Source: DASPXY01 sp038227745 (lineage in GTDB: Bacteria > Planctomycetota > Planctomycetia > Gemmatales > Gemmataceae). Taken from it: 23,978 bases of DNA. How positions within the stretch are numbered: the stretch's first letter is position 1; the number at the start of each line of letters is the position of its first letter. The stretch spans positions 1 through 23,978 of the forward strand of contig JBBRPS010000042.1 of the NCBI GenBank assembly GCA_038227745.1, given 5' to 3'. Below the pieces are notes generated by a model that worked only from the letters and a program-made list of their open reading frames with translations, made no database searches and was not told the origin of the DNA. Shown piece after piece: positions 14,035-22,042 of the stretch. The translations under genes and the position numbers were made by a program.

Positions 14035-15015
14035 ATGTTCCTGGGTATCGAAATCGGCGGGACGAAGCTGCAGCTCGGCCTCGGCGCGGGCGACGGCATC
14101 CTGGCCGGGGTGTGGCGCGGCACGGTCAACGTCGCAGAGGGGGCGGAGGGCATTCGCCGGCAGATCACGGCGGCGGTGCCGGAGTTGCTGGAGCGCGCCG
14201 GCGTCGAGCGCGGCGCGGTCCGCGGCGTGGGCATCGGCTTCGGCGGCCCGGTGGACGACGCGACGCGGACCGTCATCAAGTCACACCAGATCCAGGGCTG
14301 GGACGACTTCCCGCTCGCCGACTGGATCGACGACCTGCTCGGCTGGCCCGCGGTGCTGGGCAACGACGCCGACGTGGCGGGCCTGGCGGAAGCCCTGTTC
14401 GGGGCGGGGAAGGGGCTGTCGCCGATCTTCTATATCACCATTGGCTCGGGGATCGGCGGCGGGATGATCATCGACGGCGAAATCTACCGCGGCTGTGGGC
14501 GCGGGGCGGCGGAATTCGGTCACCTCAAAATCTTGTTCCCCAAGGTGATCGACAATGACACCGGTCGGACCGAGATGGGGTTGCTACCTCTGGAAAAGGT
14601 GGCTTCCGGCTGGGGCATCGCTGCCCGTACGAGTGCGTCGCTCGCTCGGGGTTGGCAATCCGATGCGCTTCTCCGCCTGGCCGCAGGCCAGCTGGAGTGT
14701 ATCACGGCCGCCCATGTGGCACAGGCGGCGGAGCAACGGGACCCCTTCGCGACAAGGATCTTAGCAGATGCATGGGGGTGCCTGGCTCAAGCGCTCAATC
14801 AGGTCATCACCCTCCTCTGCCCGCGGCGGATCATCATCGGCGGTGGGGTGGCACAAATGGGCGCGAAGCTGCTGTTCACCCCACTCCGCCAGCTGGTGGC
14901 CGACAGCGTCTTCCCCCCCTTCGCCGGCTGCTACGACATCGTGCCGGCGGCCCTCGGCGAGGAGGTCGTCGTTCACGGGGCGTTGGCCTTGGCACGCCAG
15001 CGCCTGGGCGGGTAA
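14035..15015 (+). CDS. ROK-family sugar kinase-like protein
   Basis: A 326-aa protein. The start at 14035 places FLGIEIGGTKLQLGL at the N-terminus, as expected for the phosphate-1 loop of this ATPase fold. GIGFGGPVDD and the catalytic segment GNDADVAGLAEALFG (general-base Asp) are present, followed by TIGSGIGGGMIIDGEIYRG (phosphate-2) and AAEFGH. RRIIIGGGVAQMG forms the adenosine loop. The usual ROK zinc motif CxCGxxGCxE after the EFGH segment is absent; the stretch reads DNDTGRTEMGLLPLEKVASG instead. ROK proteins phosphorylate glucose and related sugars, or act as repressors, but no DNA-binding domain is present here. It may have a changed substrate or no zinc requirement. Its 3' end is echoed at 15676-15765. 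Confidence 0.88.
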   Translation: MFLGIEIGGTKLQLGLGAGDGILAGVWRGTVNVAEGAEGIRRQITAAVPELLERAGVERGAVRGVGIGFGGPVDDATRTVIKSHQIQGWDDFPLADWIDDLLGWPAVLGNDADVAGLAEALFGAGKGLSPIFYITIGSGIGGGMIIDGEIYRGCGRGAAEFGHLKILFPKVIDNDTGRTEMGLLPLEKVASGWGIAARTSASLARGWQSDALLRLAAGQLECITAAHVAQAAEQRDPFATRILADAWGCLAQALNQVITLLCPRRIIIGGGVAQMGAKLLFTPLRQLVADSVFPPFAGCYDIVPAALGEEVVVHGALALARQRLGG

Positions 15016-15060
15016 ACTTACCATCGTCTCTGGCACCCGAGCATTGTCGAGGGCGGACGG

Positions 15061-15642
15061 ATGAGTTCTGAAGCGACAGCCACAGCCCTGATGACGGCGG
15101 CAGAGTTCTTCGACTGGCTTCACCGCCCGGAGAACCAGGGGAAGCATTTTGAACTCGTCCGCGGAGAGGTGGTTGAGGTGTCCCGACCAGGCGAACTGCA
15201 CTGCCTCGTTTGCGCCAACGTCACCTGGTTGCTCGGCAATTACGCGCGCCAGCGACGCAAGGGGCGTGTGCTCCCTAATGACGCCGGCATCCTCCTGGCC
15301 AGAGATCCCGACACGGTGCGCGGTCCCGATGTCGTGTTCTTCGACGATGTGCGCCCTTACGACCAGCTGAACCCAAAGTTCGCGGAAGGACTTCCGGCCC
15401 TGGCGGTGGAAGTCTTGTCTCCGAACGACCGCATCGGTAGGGTCACACGCCGTATCACGGAGTTGCTGCAAGCCGGGATCCGGCTCGTCTGGGTCATCGA
15501 CCCGGAAGCCCGCGACGTGACCGTTCATCGCCAGGGCAAGGATCCGCACGTCTTCGACGCGACGCAGGAACTGACCGGCGAGGACGTACTCCCGGACTTG
15601 CGCTTCCCCGTGGCCGAGTTGTTCTTCGTCGCGGGAGAATGA
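15061..15642 (+). CDS. Uma2-family (DUF820) PD-(D/E)XK endonuclease-like protein
   Basis: A 193-aa protein of standard family length. The N-terminal helix (MTAAEFFDWLHRPENQGKHF) is followed by ELVRGEVVEVSRPG, the first active-site region. The nuclease core follows: RGPDVVFF (Asp), ALAVEVLSPND (ExxS) and GIRLVWVIDPEARDVTVHR. The start at 15061 is the first ATG of the frame. The gene lies 45 bp after the ROK stop. A degenerate copy of the ROK 3' end follows it, so it may have arrived together with a duplication. Biological role unknown; the family is greatly expanded in planctomycetes. Confidence 0.9.
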   Translation: MSSEATATALMTAAEFFDWLHRPENQGKHFELVRGEVVEVSRPGELHCLVCANVTWLLGNYARQRRKGRVLPNDAGILLARDPDTVRGPDVVFFDDVRPYDQLNPKFAEGLPALAVEVLSPNDRIGRVTRRITELLQAGIRLVWVIDPEARDVTVHRQGKDPHVFDATQELTGEDVLPDLRFPVAELFFVAGE

Positions 15643-15675
15643 GGTGACGACGCGCGGGGTTTCGCGACCGCGCAT

Positions 15676-15765
15676 TCGGCCGGCTGCTGCGACCTCATGC
15701 CGGCGGTGCTCGGCGAGAAGGTCGTCGTCCACGGGGCCCTGGCACGGTGGCGGCTGGCGGATTGA
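15676..15765 (+). pseudogene. Remnant of a ROK gene 3' end
   Basis: The frame ending at TGA 15763-15765 reads AGCCDLMPAVLGEKVVVHGALARWRLAD. It mirrors the last 30 residues of the ROK protein at 14035-15015 (AGCYDIVPAALGEEVVVHGAL). The two are similar but not identical, so the copy is either old or comes from a paralogue. Nothing upstream of about 15676 belongs to a ROK gene. Confidence 0.75.
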
Positions 15766-15802
15766 CCAGGCGGAAGAGGATCCCGGGAACGGGGAGGGGC
15801 AA

Positions 15803-16099
15803 TTACATGGGAGGCCGGCGGGGCAACAGCCGTGCCCCGTGGCTGATCGCCACCACTTCGATGATATCGTCCCGGAGGCGGTACACGACGCGATAATTGT
15901 GGCAAAGCCGCTCGCGAATATCCTCGCGGTCGTATTCCGGCACCATGCCGCCCAGGTGCGGCCGTTCCGGAATGGACTCGATAAGGGCGACCATTTCCTC
16001 GGCGAAGACGTGGGCGTACCGATCAGAAGTACGGGCGATGTACTCGCACGCATCCCGCAGGTCGCGGACCGCCCGAGGGGACCAGATCAGCTGAGCCAT
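15803..16099 (-). CDS. RelE/ParE-family toxin
   Basis: A 98-aa protein starting MAQLIWSPRAVRDLRDACEY, the standard ParE N-terminal strand and helix pair. FAEEMVALIESIPERPHLGGMV and the C-terminal strands NYRVVYRL and IIEVVAISHGARLL complete the fold. Members poison gyrase (ParE) or cut mRNA on the ribosome (RelE). The Arg and His in YRVVYRL and ISHGARLL fit ParE better, but the target is not decidable from sequence. The start overlaps the end of the antitoxin gene by 13 bp, so the two are coupled. Confidence 0.88.
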   Translation of the reverse strand: MAQLIWSPRAVRDLRDACEYIARTSDRYAHVFAEEMVALIESIPERPHLGGMVPEYDREDIRERLCHNYRVVYRLRDDIIEVVAISHGARLLPRRPPM

Positions 16100-16269
16100 G
16101 ACGCCAGTTGTTTCTTCGCCTCTTCGTGGGGAATCCCTTGCCCTTCGTCGAGTTGGCGGAGCCCCTCATCGACCTTGAGGCGGAAGTACAGTTCTGCCAT
16201 GATGTCCGACACAGAAACATCCGCGGGCAGACGCTGGATCATCTCGATGACGGCTTCTTTCGTGGACAT
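16087..16269 (-). CDS. ParD-like antitoxin of the ParE pair
   Basis: A 60-aa protein. Start 16269 (MSTKEAVIEMIQRLPADVS) is preferred over the in-frame 16299, which adds ten residues of unrelated character. Residues 1-35 contain a short helical segment (VSVSDIMAELYFRLKVDEG) of the kind seen in small antitoxins partnered with ParE. The C-terminal half (LRQLDEGQGIPHEEAKKQL) holds the acidic helix that usually covers the toxin. It is first in a two-gene operon with the toxin. Confidence 0.8.
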   Translation of the reverse strand: MSTKEAVIEMIQRLPADVSVSDIMAELYFRLKVDEGLRQLDEGQGIPHEEAKKQLASWLS

Positions 16270-16371
16270 TGCCAGGGGCCTCTTCAACAGCGAACCCACC
16301 GCAATATGATTTTACTGCCCGCGACAACCGCAGTCATCAGGAAATAGCCGGGCCGGGAAGGTACGCCGGCA

Positions 16372-16929
16372 TCAGTCCGCCTCCTGCGCCAGCAGTTCGA
16401 CCGCCTCGCGCAGCCCGCGGTGGCTCTCGAAAAAGCGCTGCGCCAGGCTCTCCACCATGCTCAGGAATTTCAACAACTCGTTGACGCGGCGGAAGTGTTC
16501 CTGCGCCGCCTCCGCTTCCGCCTGCGCCCCCAGCGCCTCCGGCGACAGCTCCTCCTTGCAGCGCCGCAGCGTCGTCAGGATCGGGTCGATCTCGCGCCGC
16601 TTGCGCTGGTTGGCCACCAGCGTGAACATCTCCCACACGTCGCTCAGCGACTCGTAGTAGTCCTTGCGGTCGCCGCGCTTGTGGACGCGCCGTACCAGGC
16701 CCCACTCGACCAACTTGCTCAGGTTCATGCTCACGTTGCCGCGCGAGATGCCGAGCTTCTCCATAATGTCGTCCATCGACAGCGCGGCCCCGGTGATGTA
16801 CAGCAGGCCGTGGATGCGTGCCATTGTCGGGCTGATGCCCCACAGCGAACCCATGTTGTTCCACAGCTCGACGAACTCGTCTTGCACGTGCTGCAGCCGC
16901 TGCGCCAGGTCGATCTTCTGAGCTTTCAT
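16372..16929 (-). CDS. GbsR/MarR-family transcriptional regulator
   Basis: A 185-aa winged-helix regulator. Residues 25-100 hold the DNA-binding domain, with GSLWGISPTMARIHGLLYI, the helix-turn-helix DDIMEKLGISRGNVSMNLSK and wing LVRRVHKRGDRKDYYE. This is the GbsR arrangement, often controlling osmoprotectant or membrane-stress genes. Residues 110-185 form helical dimerisation elements (RRCKEELSPEALGAQAEAE). Start 16929 follows a weak agggct site. An AT-rich stretch (16930-16965) with two copies of ctaaaag just upstream is the likely promoter/operator. No target gene is evident alongside. Confidence 0.88.
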   Translation of the reverse strand: MKAQKIDLAQRLQHVQDEFVELWNNMGSLWGISPTMARIHGLLYITGAALSMDDIMEKLGISRGNVSMNLSKLVEWGLVRRVHKRGDRKDYYESLSDVWEMFTLVANQRKRREIDPILTTLRRCKEELSPEALGAQAEAEAAQEHFRRVNELLKFLSMVESLAQRFFESHRGLREAVELLAQEAD

Positions 16930-17204
16930 GACTTTTAGCCCTTTTAGGAAGATATGAAAATTGTAAAGCTGCCCGGTCGGCGGTGCAAGCCCGGAGCGGC
17001 ACCGGGCGCGCGCAGAGACGTTGGGTGGGAGGGGTTGTAGCGGCGCGGCAAGGGGCCGTGGCGAGGGCAGGCGGACGCGGACGGCCGACGGCGCGGGGCG
17101 GGCCCTCGCGCGTCAGCCGAGGAGCGCGCGGATCGGCTGGCCGTTCTCGACGAGGAGGAGATCGCGGCCTTGCAGCGCCGGTGCGAGCACGGGCCGGCGA
17201 CGTC
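16930..17204. other. Intergenic region, gbsR-type promoter side
   Basis: The first 40 bases are clearly AT-richer than their surroundings and carry direct repeats ctaaaag on the minus strand, so they probably form the regulator's promoter and binding site. The remainder is GC-rich. A minus-strand frame ending at 17113 (GRDLLLVENGQPIRALLG) may be the tail of a lost gene but is too short to name. Confidence 0.4.
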
Positions 17205-18896
17205 CTACGCCGCCTGCCGCCTCGGCGCAGGCGGCCCTTCGCCCGCGCTGGTCACCGGCGTCCGGCATGCCGGCCACGCCGCCCTCACCTCTTCCAGCAC
17301 CCGGCCGACCGACGCGGGGTCCACCGGCCAGAACTCCGACCGCTGCAGGCAATCCCGCAGGGCCAGCCAGTCGTCGTGGCCCCACCGGCCCGCGCGGGCG
17401 GCCACCCAGTCCCGGGCCGTGCCCGACTCCCGCCAGCGCGCGAGGTTCCGGTGCTCCGCCTGGATTTCGTCGAGCTCCCCCATGACTGCGGCCGGGTCCA
17501 GCGGCCAGAACTCCGACGGATGCAGAGCATCCAGCAGGGCCTGCCAGTCCGCGCGGCCCCACCGCCCCGCGCGGGCCTCCACCCACCGGCGCGGCTGGCC
17601 CGACTCTCGCCAGCGGCGCAGGTTCCCGTATTGCCGCTTGACCTGCTCCAGCACGACCCCGACGGCTTCAGGGTCCAGGGGCCAGAACTGCGATGGCCGC
17701 AGGCTGTCCAGCAGGGCCAGCCAGTCCCCGTGGCCCCACTCCCCGCGGCGGGCCTCCACCCACAGCCAGGGCTGGCCGGACTCCCGCCAACTCCGCAGGT
17801 TCCACCACTCGGCCGTCAGCCGCTCCAGCACCGCCTCGGCCGCCTCGGCGTCCAGGGGCCAGAACTCCGACCGCCGCAGGCCCTCCAGAAGGGCGAGCCA
17901 GTCCGCCCGGTCCCACCGGCCCGCGCGGGCCTCGATCCACTGGCGGACCTCAGCCGACTGCTCCCAACGGAACAGGTTCCGCCACTCCGCCTGGATCTCC
18001 GCCAGCACCGCCCCGACCGCGTCGGCGTCCAGGGGCCAGAACTCCGACCGTCGCAGGCCTTCCAGCAGGGCCAGCCAGTCGTCGTGGCCCCACCGGCCCG
18101 CGCGGGCCGCGACCCACCGCCGCGGCTGTCCCGAGCGCTCCCAGCGATGGAGGTTCTGCCGCCGCCGCCTGGCCTCCTCCAGGGCCGAGCCGACGGCGTC
18201 CGGGTCGAGCGGCCAGTACGCGGACTGCCGCAGGCGCTCCAGCAGGGCCAGCCACTCCGCGGGGTCCCACCGGCCACCCTGGGCCTCCACCCAGCGGCGG
18301 GGCCAGCTCGATTCCACCCAGCGGCGCAGGTTACGGTACTGCTCCTTCAGCCCGTCCAGCGCTCGGCCCGCGGCGGCCAGGTCCAGCGGCCAGAACTCGG
18401 ACTGATGGAGCGACCGCACCAGCGCGTGCCAGTCGTGGTCGCCCCACGCGCCGCCGTGCGCCTCGACCCAGCGGCGCGGCTCGCCGGACTGCTGCCAGCG
18501 GCGGAGGTTGTGCCACTCCTGCTTCAGCCGTTCCAGCAGCCGTTGGACCGCGTCGGGCTGGATTGGCGCGAAGCCGCGCTCGCGGAGGTTCTCCAGCAAC
18601 CCGAGCCAGTCGGCGTGGCCCCACTGGCCGCCGTGGGCCTCGACCCAGCGGCGCGCCAGGCCCGAGCCGACGAGGCGGTGGAGGTTGGACCGCTCACGGT
18701 TGAGCCGCTCCAGGAGGGTCGCCGCCTCGGGGGGCTCCAGCGGCCAGAACTCGCAGTGGCGGAGGTTCGCCAGCAGGGTGAGCCAGTCGCGGTGCCCCCA
18801 GTGGCCGCCGTGGGCGTCCACCCACGCCTGGGGCTGGCCCGATTGCTGCCAGCGGCGGAGGTTGTCGGTAGCGTCGGCATCGAGTTCGCGGGACAT
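17205..18896 (-). CDS. Protein of nine tandem 59-residue Trp-rich repeats
   Basis: About 563 aa with no enzyme domain. Each unit begins NLRRW, continues SGxPRRWVEA, then GRWGHDDWLALL, and ends EFWPLDPxAVGxVLE. Nine consecutive 59-residue copies occupy nearly the whole protein, from NLRRWQQSG near the N-terminus to an irregular 27-residue tail. Units differ from one another, most in the second, so the array is not newly made. The pattern suggests an alpha-helical solenoid or a set of small helical modules for binding another protein. No signal peptide or membrane helix is seen. The start is uncertain: ATG 18896, ATG 18914 and GTG 18992 are in frame and none has a good ribosome site. Similar repeat proteins occur in Gemmata relatives to my knowledge; function unknown. 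Confidence 0.75.
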   Translation of the reverse strand: MSRELDADATDNLRRWQQSGQPQAWVDAHGGHWGHRDWLTLLANLRHCEFWPLEPPEAATLLERLNRERSNLHRLVGSGLARRWVEAHGGQWGHADWLGLLENLRERGFAPIQPDAVQRLLERLKQEWHNLRRWQQSGEPRRWVEAHGGAWGDHDWHALVRSLHQSEFWPLDLAAAGRALDGLKEQYRNLRRWVESSWPRRWVEAQGGRWDPAEWLALLERLRQSAYWPLDPDAVGSALEEARRRRQNLHRWERSGQPRRWVAARAGRWGHDDWLALLEGLRRSEFWPLDADAVGAVLAEIQAEWRNLFRWEQSAEVRQWIEARAGRWDRADWLALLEGLRRSEFWPLDAEAAEAVLERLTAEWWNLRSWRESGQPWLWVEARRGEWGHGDWLALLDSLRPSQFWPLDPEAVGVVLEQVKRQYGNLRRWRESGQPRRWVEARAGRWGRADWQALLDALHPSEFWPLDPAAVMGELDEIQAEHRNLARWRESGTARDWVAARAGRWGHDDWLALRDCLQRSEFWPVDPASVGRVLEEVRAAWPACRTPVTSAGEGPPAPRRQAA

Positions 18897-19162
18897 GGTG
18901 CGGTACGCCGTCATCGGGGAAAGGATGTCAACCACTCGCCGCGGCACGGAGGGCGCCGCTGGGGGAGCAGCGGGACGAATGCCCTCCGGCACACCTTAAC
19001 TATCGTCGCGCGCGGCACCGCGGCGTGCGTAGAGAACTCCCAGGTTGCCTTCTTTCTCACGCTCAGCTGCCGGCCATGAGTCTGGAGCGGGGTAACGGGG
19101 AGAGGCGGTGCGGACGGGCTGTGGCGGGACTGGCGACGGTTCGTGGCCTTAAGAGCGCCTAA

Positions 19163-19255
19163 AAGAACGTGGCGGACTGGCAGTTCGAGATGATGGCGTA
19201 CCCGAACCGCTCGCACTCGATCAGCGAGGGGCGGAACCTGCCAACGACGAAATAG
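19163..19255 (+). pseudogene. 3' remnant of a dipeptidyl-peptidase IV-type (S9) peptidase gene
   Basis: The frame after a stop at 19160-19162 reads WQFEMMAYPNRSHSISEG and ends at TAG 19253. This is the highly characteristic C-terminus of S9 peptidases, where the His of the catalytic triad sits in a PNRxHxI motif. Nothing upstream continues the protein. About 30 codons are left. Confidence 0.55.
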
Positions 19256-19267
19256 TTTAGCCGCCAC

Positions 19268-19297
19268 AAAGCCCACGGGTTGCAACCCGTGGGCTTT
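19268..19297. repeat. Perfect 30-bp palindrome, possible leuA terminator
   Basis: Every base pairs (aaagcccacgggttg and its complement). It lies 15 bp past the leuA stop on the minus strand and ends in TTT, so it may terminate leuA. Palindromes with the same acgggttgcaacccgt core are also dispersed repeats in planctomycetes, so the two readings are not exclusive. Confidence 0.7.
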
Positions 19298-19312
19298 AAT
19301 GGCGTTCCCGGC

Positions 19313-20938
<1,626 letters not shown>

Positions 20939-21096
20939 CGGAAGGACCTTCTGGTAAAATGCGGCACGGCGGCGACTCGTGGATGGTACCGGGCCACTGC
21001 TCGCCATCCCTCAAGGTGGTGTCACTTCCTTCAATGGGTCACGGGCCGCCGACCGTGCCTGGGTCGGACAAGGACTCTGTTACCTCTGGGGGAACG

Positions 21097-21127
21097 AAAA
21101 AGCCCTGGAACCTTCGGGTCCCAGGGC
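21097..21127 (-). terminator. Intrinsic terminator of the leu attenuator
   Basis: On the minus strand GCCCTGGGACC (21127-21117), loop CGAA and GGTTCCAGGGC (21112-21102) form an 11-bp stem with one G-T pair. It is followed at once by TTTTT (21101-21097). It stands 159 bp before the leuA start, so it would stop transcription before the gene. Confidence 0.88.
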
Positions 21128-21176
21128 CGCTGTCTACAACCGCGCTGCGTTCGCTCGCGACAACGTACCTAGGACC
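21117..21176 (-). promoter_or_regulatory. Antiterminator pairing of the leu attenuator
   Basis: GGTCCTAGG (21176-21168), which overlaps the leader-peptide stop codon, can pair over nine bases (one U-G) with CCTGGGACC (21125-21117), the 5' arm of the terminator. The two structures exclude each other, as attenuation needs. A short CCCCC-GGAA-GGGGG hairpin inside the leader coding region (21193-21180) may be the competing upstream structure. Confidence 0.65.
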
Positions 21177-21231
21177 AATCCCCCTTCCGGGGGAGCAGAA
21201 GATCCAGCAGGGTGAGCAGGTACGCCATCAT
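21169..21231 (-). CDS. leuL: leu operon leader peptide (leuL-like)
   Basis: Twenty codons: MMAYLLTLLDLLL then PRKGDWS and TAG. Seven of the residues are leucine, in runs of two, two and three, all within the first 13 codons. A ribosome starved of leucyl-tRNA would stall there, leaving the antiterminator arm at 21168-21176 free. A weak taagag ribosome site precedes the first ATG. No homologous sequence is needed for such leaders. The evidence is the composition and its position between a promoter and a terminator ahead of leuA. Confidence 0.82.
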   Translation of the reverse strand: MMAYLLTLLDLLLPRKGDWS

Positions 21232-21281
21232 GCTCTTATCACCAACAACGAGTGCGCGGGCCTCATACTATTGAAGTTTCT

Positions 21282-21310
21282 AATGTAGAGCGGCGGCGCG
21301 AGGAATGCAA
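21282..21310 (-). promoter_or_regulatory. Candidate promoter of the leuA leader transcript
   Basis: On the minus strand TTGCAT (21310-21305), a 17-bp spacer and TACATT (21287-21282) make a reasonable sigma70-type promoter. The start would be near 21275, about 44 bases before the leader ATG. Confidence 0.5.
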
Positions 21311-21340
21311 CGGTTCTTTCGCGAAAATCCGGAAAACTTG

Positions 21341-21886
21341 CTACTTCTTCTCGATGAGCGACTGCGACTTGATGACCGTATGCTCCTCGGGGAAGGTGTG
21401 GAAGCTGGACAGGAACAGGCAGCCGGCGCGGGCCTCGACGGTGACGAAGCCGAGGGGGGCGAGGGCGAGGCGGTGGTTGGGGCGGAAGTTGTGCAGCAGG
21501 CCGCGCTTGCCGCCATCGGCGAGGATCTCGTCGTGGACGTGCAGGAAGATCTCCGGCTGCAGGGCCTCGACCTGGAAGGACGTCTGGTAGGTGACACCGT
21601 GGGCGCACGCCAGGTGGCCGCCGTGCTCGCCGCGCAGCCGGTAGCTGAGCAGGCGGCGCTTCTCGGGCAGGATCTGGTCGGAGGCGGCGGCGACCTCGGT
21701 GAGGTACACGTCGCGGTTCTCCCAGGTGATGACGTGGCCGGTGCGCGTGATCCACACGTTCAGCTCGTAGTCCTCGCGCTGGACCTTGCGGCTCGCGAGG
21801 ATCTCGAACAGTTCCGGGTGCAGCGGCCTGCCGTAGAGCTGGAAGACCAGGTCGCAGACGCGCGGTCGCACGTAATCGACGCTCAT
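21341..21886 (-). CDS. DUF2617-like protein of unknown function
   Basis: A 181-aa soluble protein beginning MSVDYVRPRVCDLVFQLYGR and rich in His and aromatic residues (GHVITWENRDVYLTEV, HVHDEILADGGKRGLLHNF). This matches what I recall of the DUF2617 family, known in planctomycetes and actinobacteria, with no assigned reaction. The end (HTFPEEHTVIKSQSL) is also well formed. The start at 21886 follows ttccgccgaacggg-like sequence without a clear ribosome site. It is upstream of, and in the same direction as, leuA, but the leu promoter lies between the two, so they are probably separate units. Confidence 0.75.
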   Translation of the reverse strand: MSVDYVRPRVCDLVFQLYGRPLHPELFEILASRKVQREDYELNVWITRTGHVITWENRDVYLTEVAAASDQILPEKRRLLSYRLRGEHGGHLACAHGVTYQTSFQVEALQPEIFLHVHDEILADGGKRGLLHNFRPNHRLALAPLGFVTVEARAGCLFLSSFHTFPEEHTVIKSQSLIEKK

Positions 21887-22042
21887 GACACTTGACCCGT
21901 GTTCCGCCGAACGGATCGCCTCTTCTCCTCCGGGCGATTATAGGCGGGGCGCGCGGCGGCCACAATGCGTCTTCACAGGGCCTGCGCACGGCGCCGGTAG
22001 GGCAAAATGGGGAGTCTGCGCCACGACTGTACCTCCCCGCCT

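Noticed and set aside
17113..17175. Tail of a lost gene (GRDLLLVENGQPIRALLG, minus strand)
   Set aside because: It resembles planctomycete protein C-termini, but it is too short and has no flanking support.
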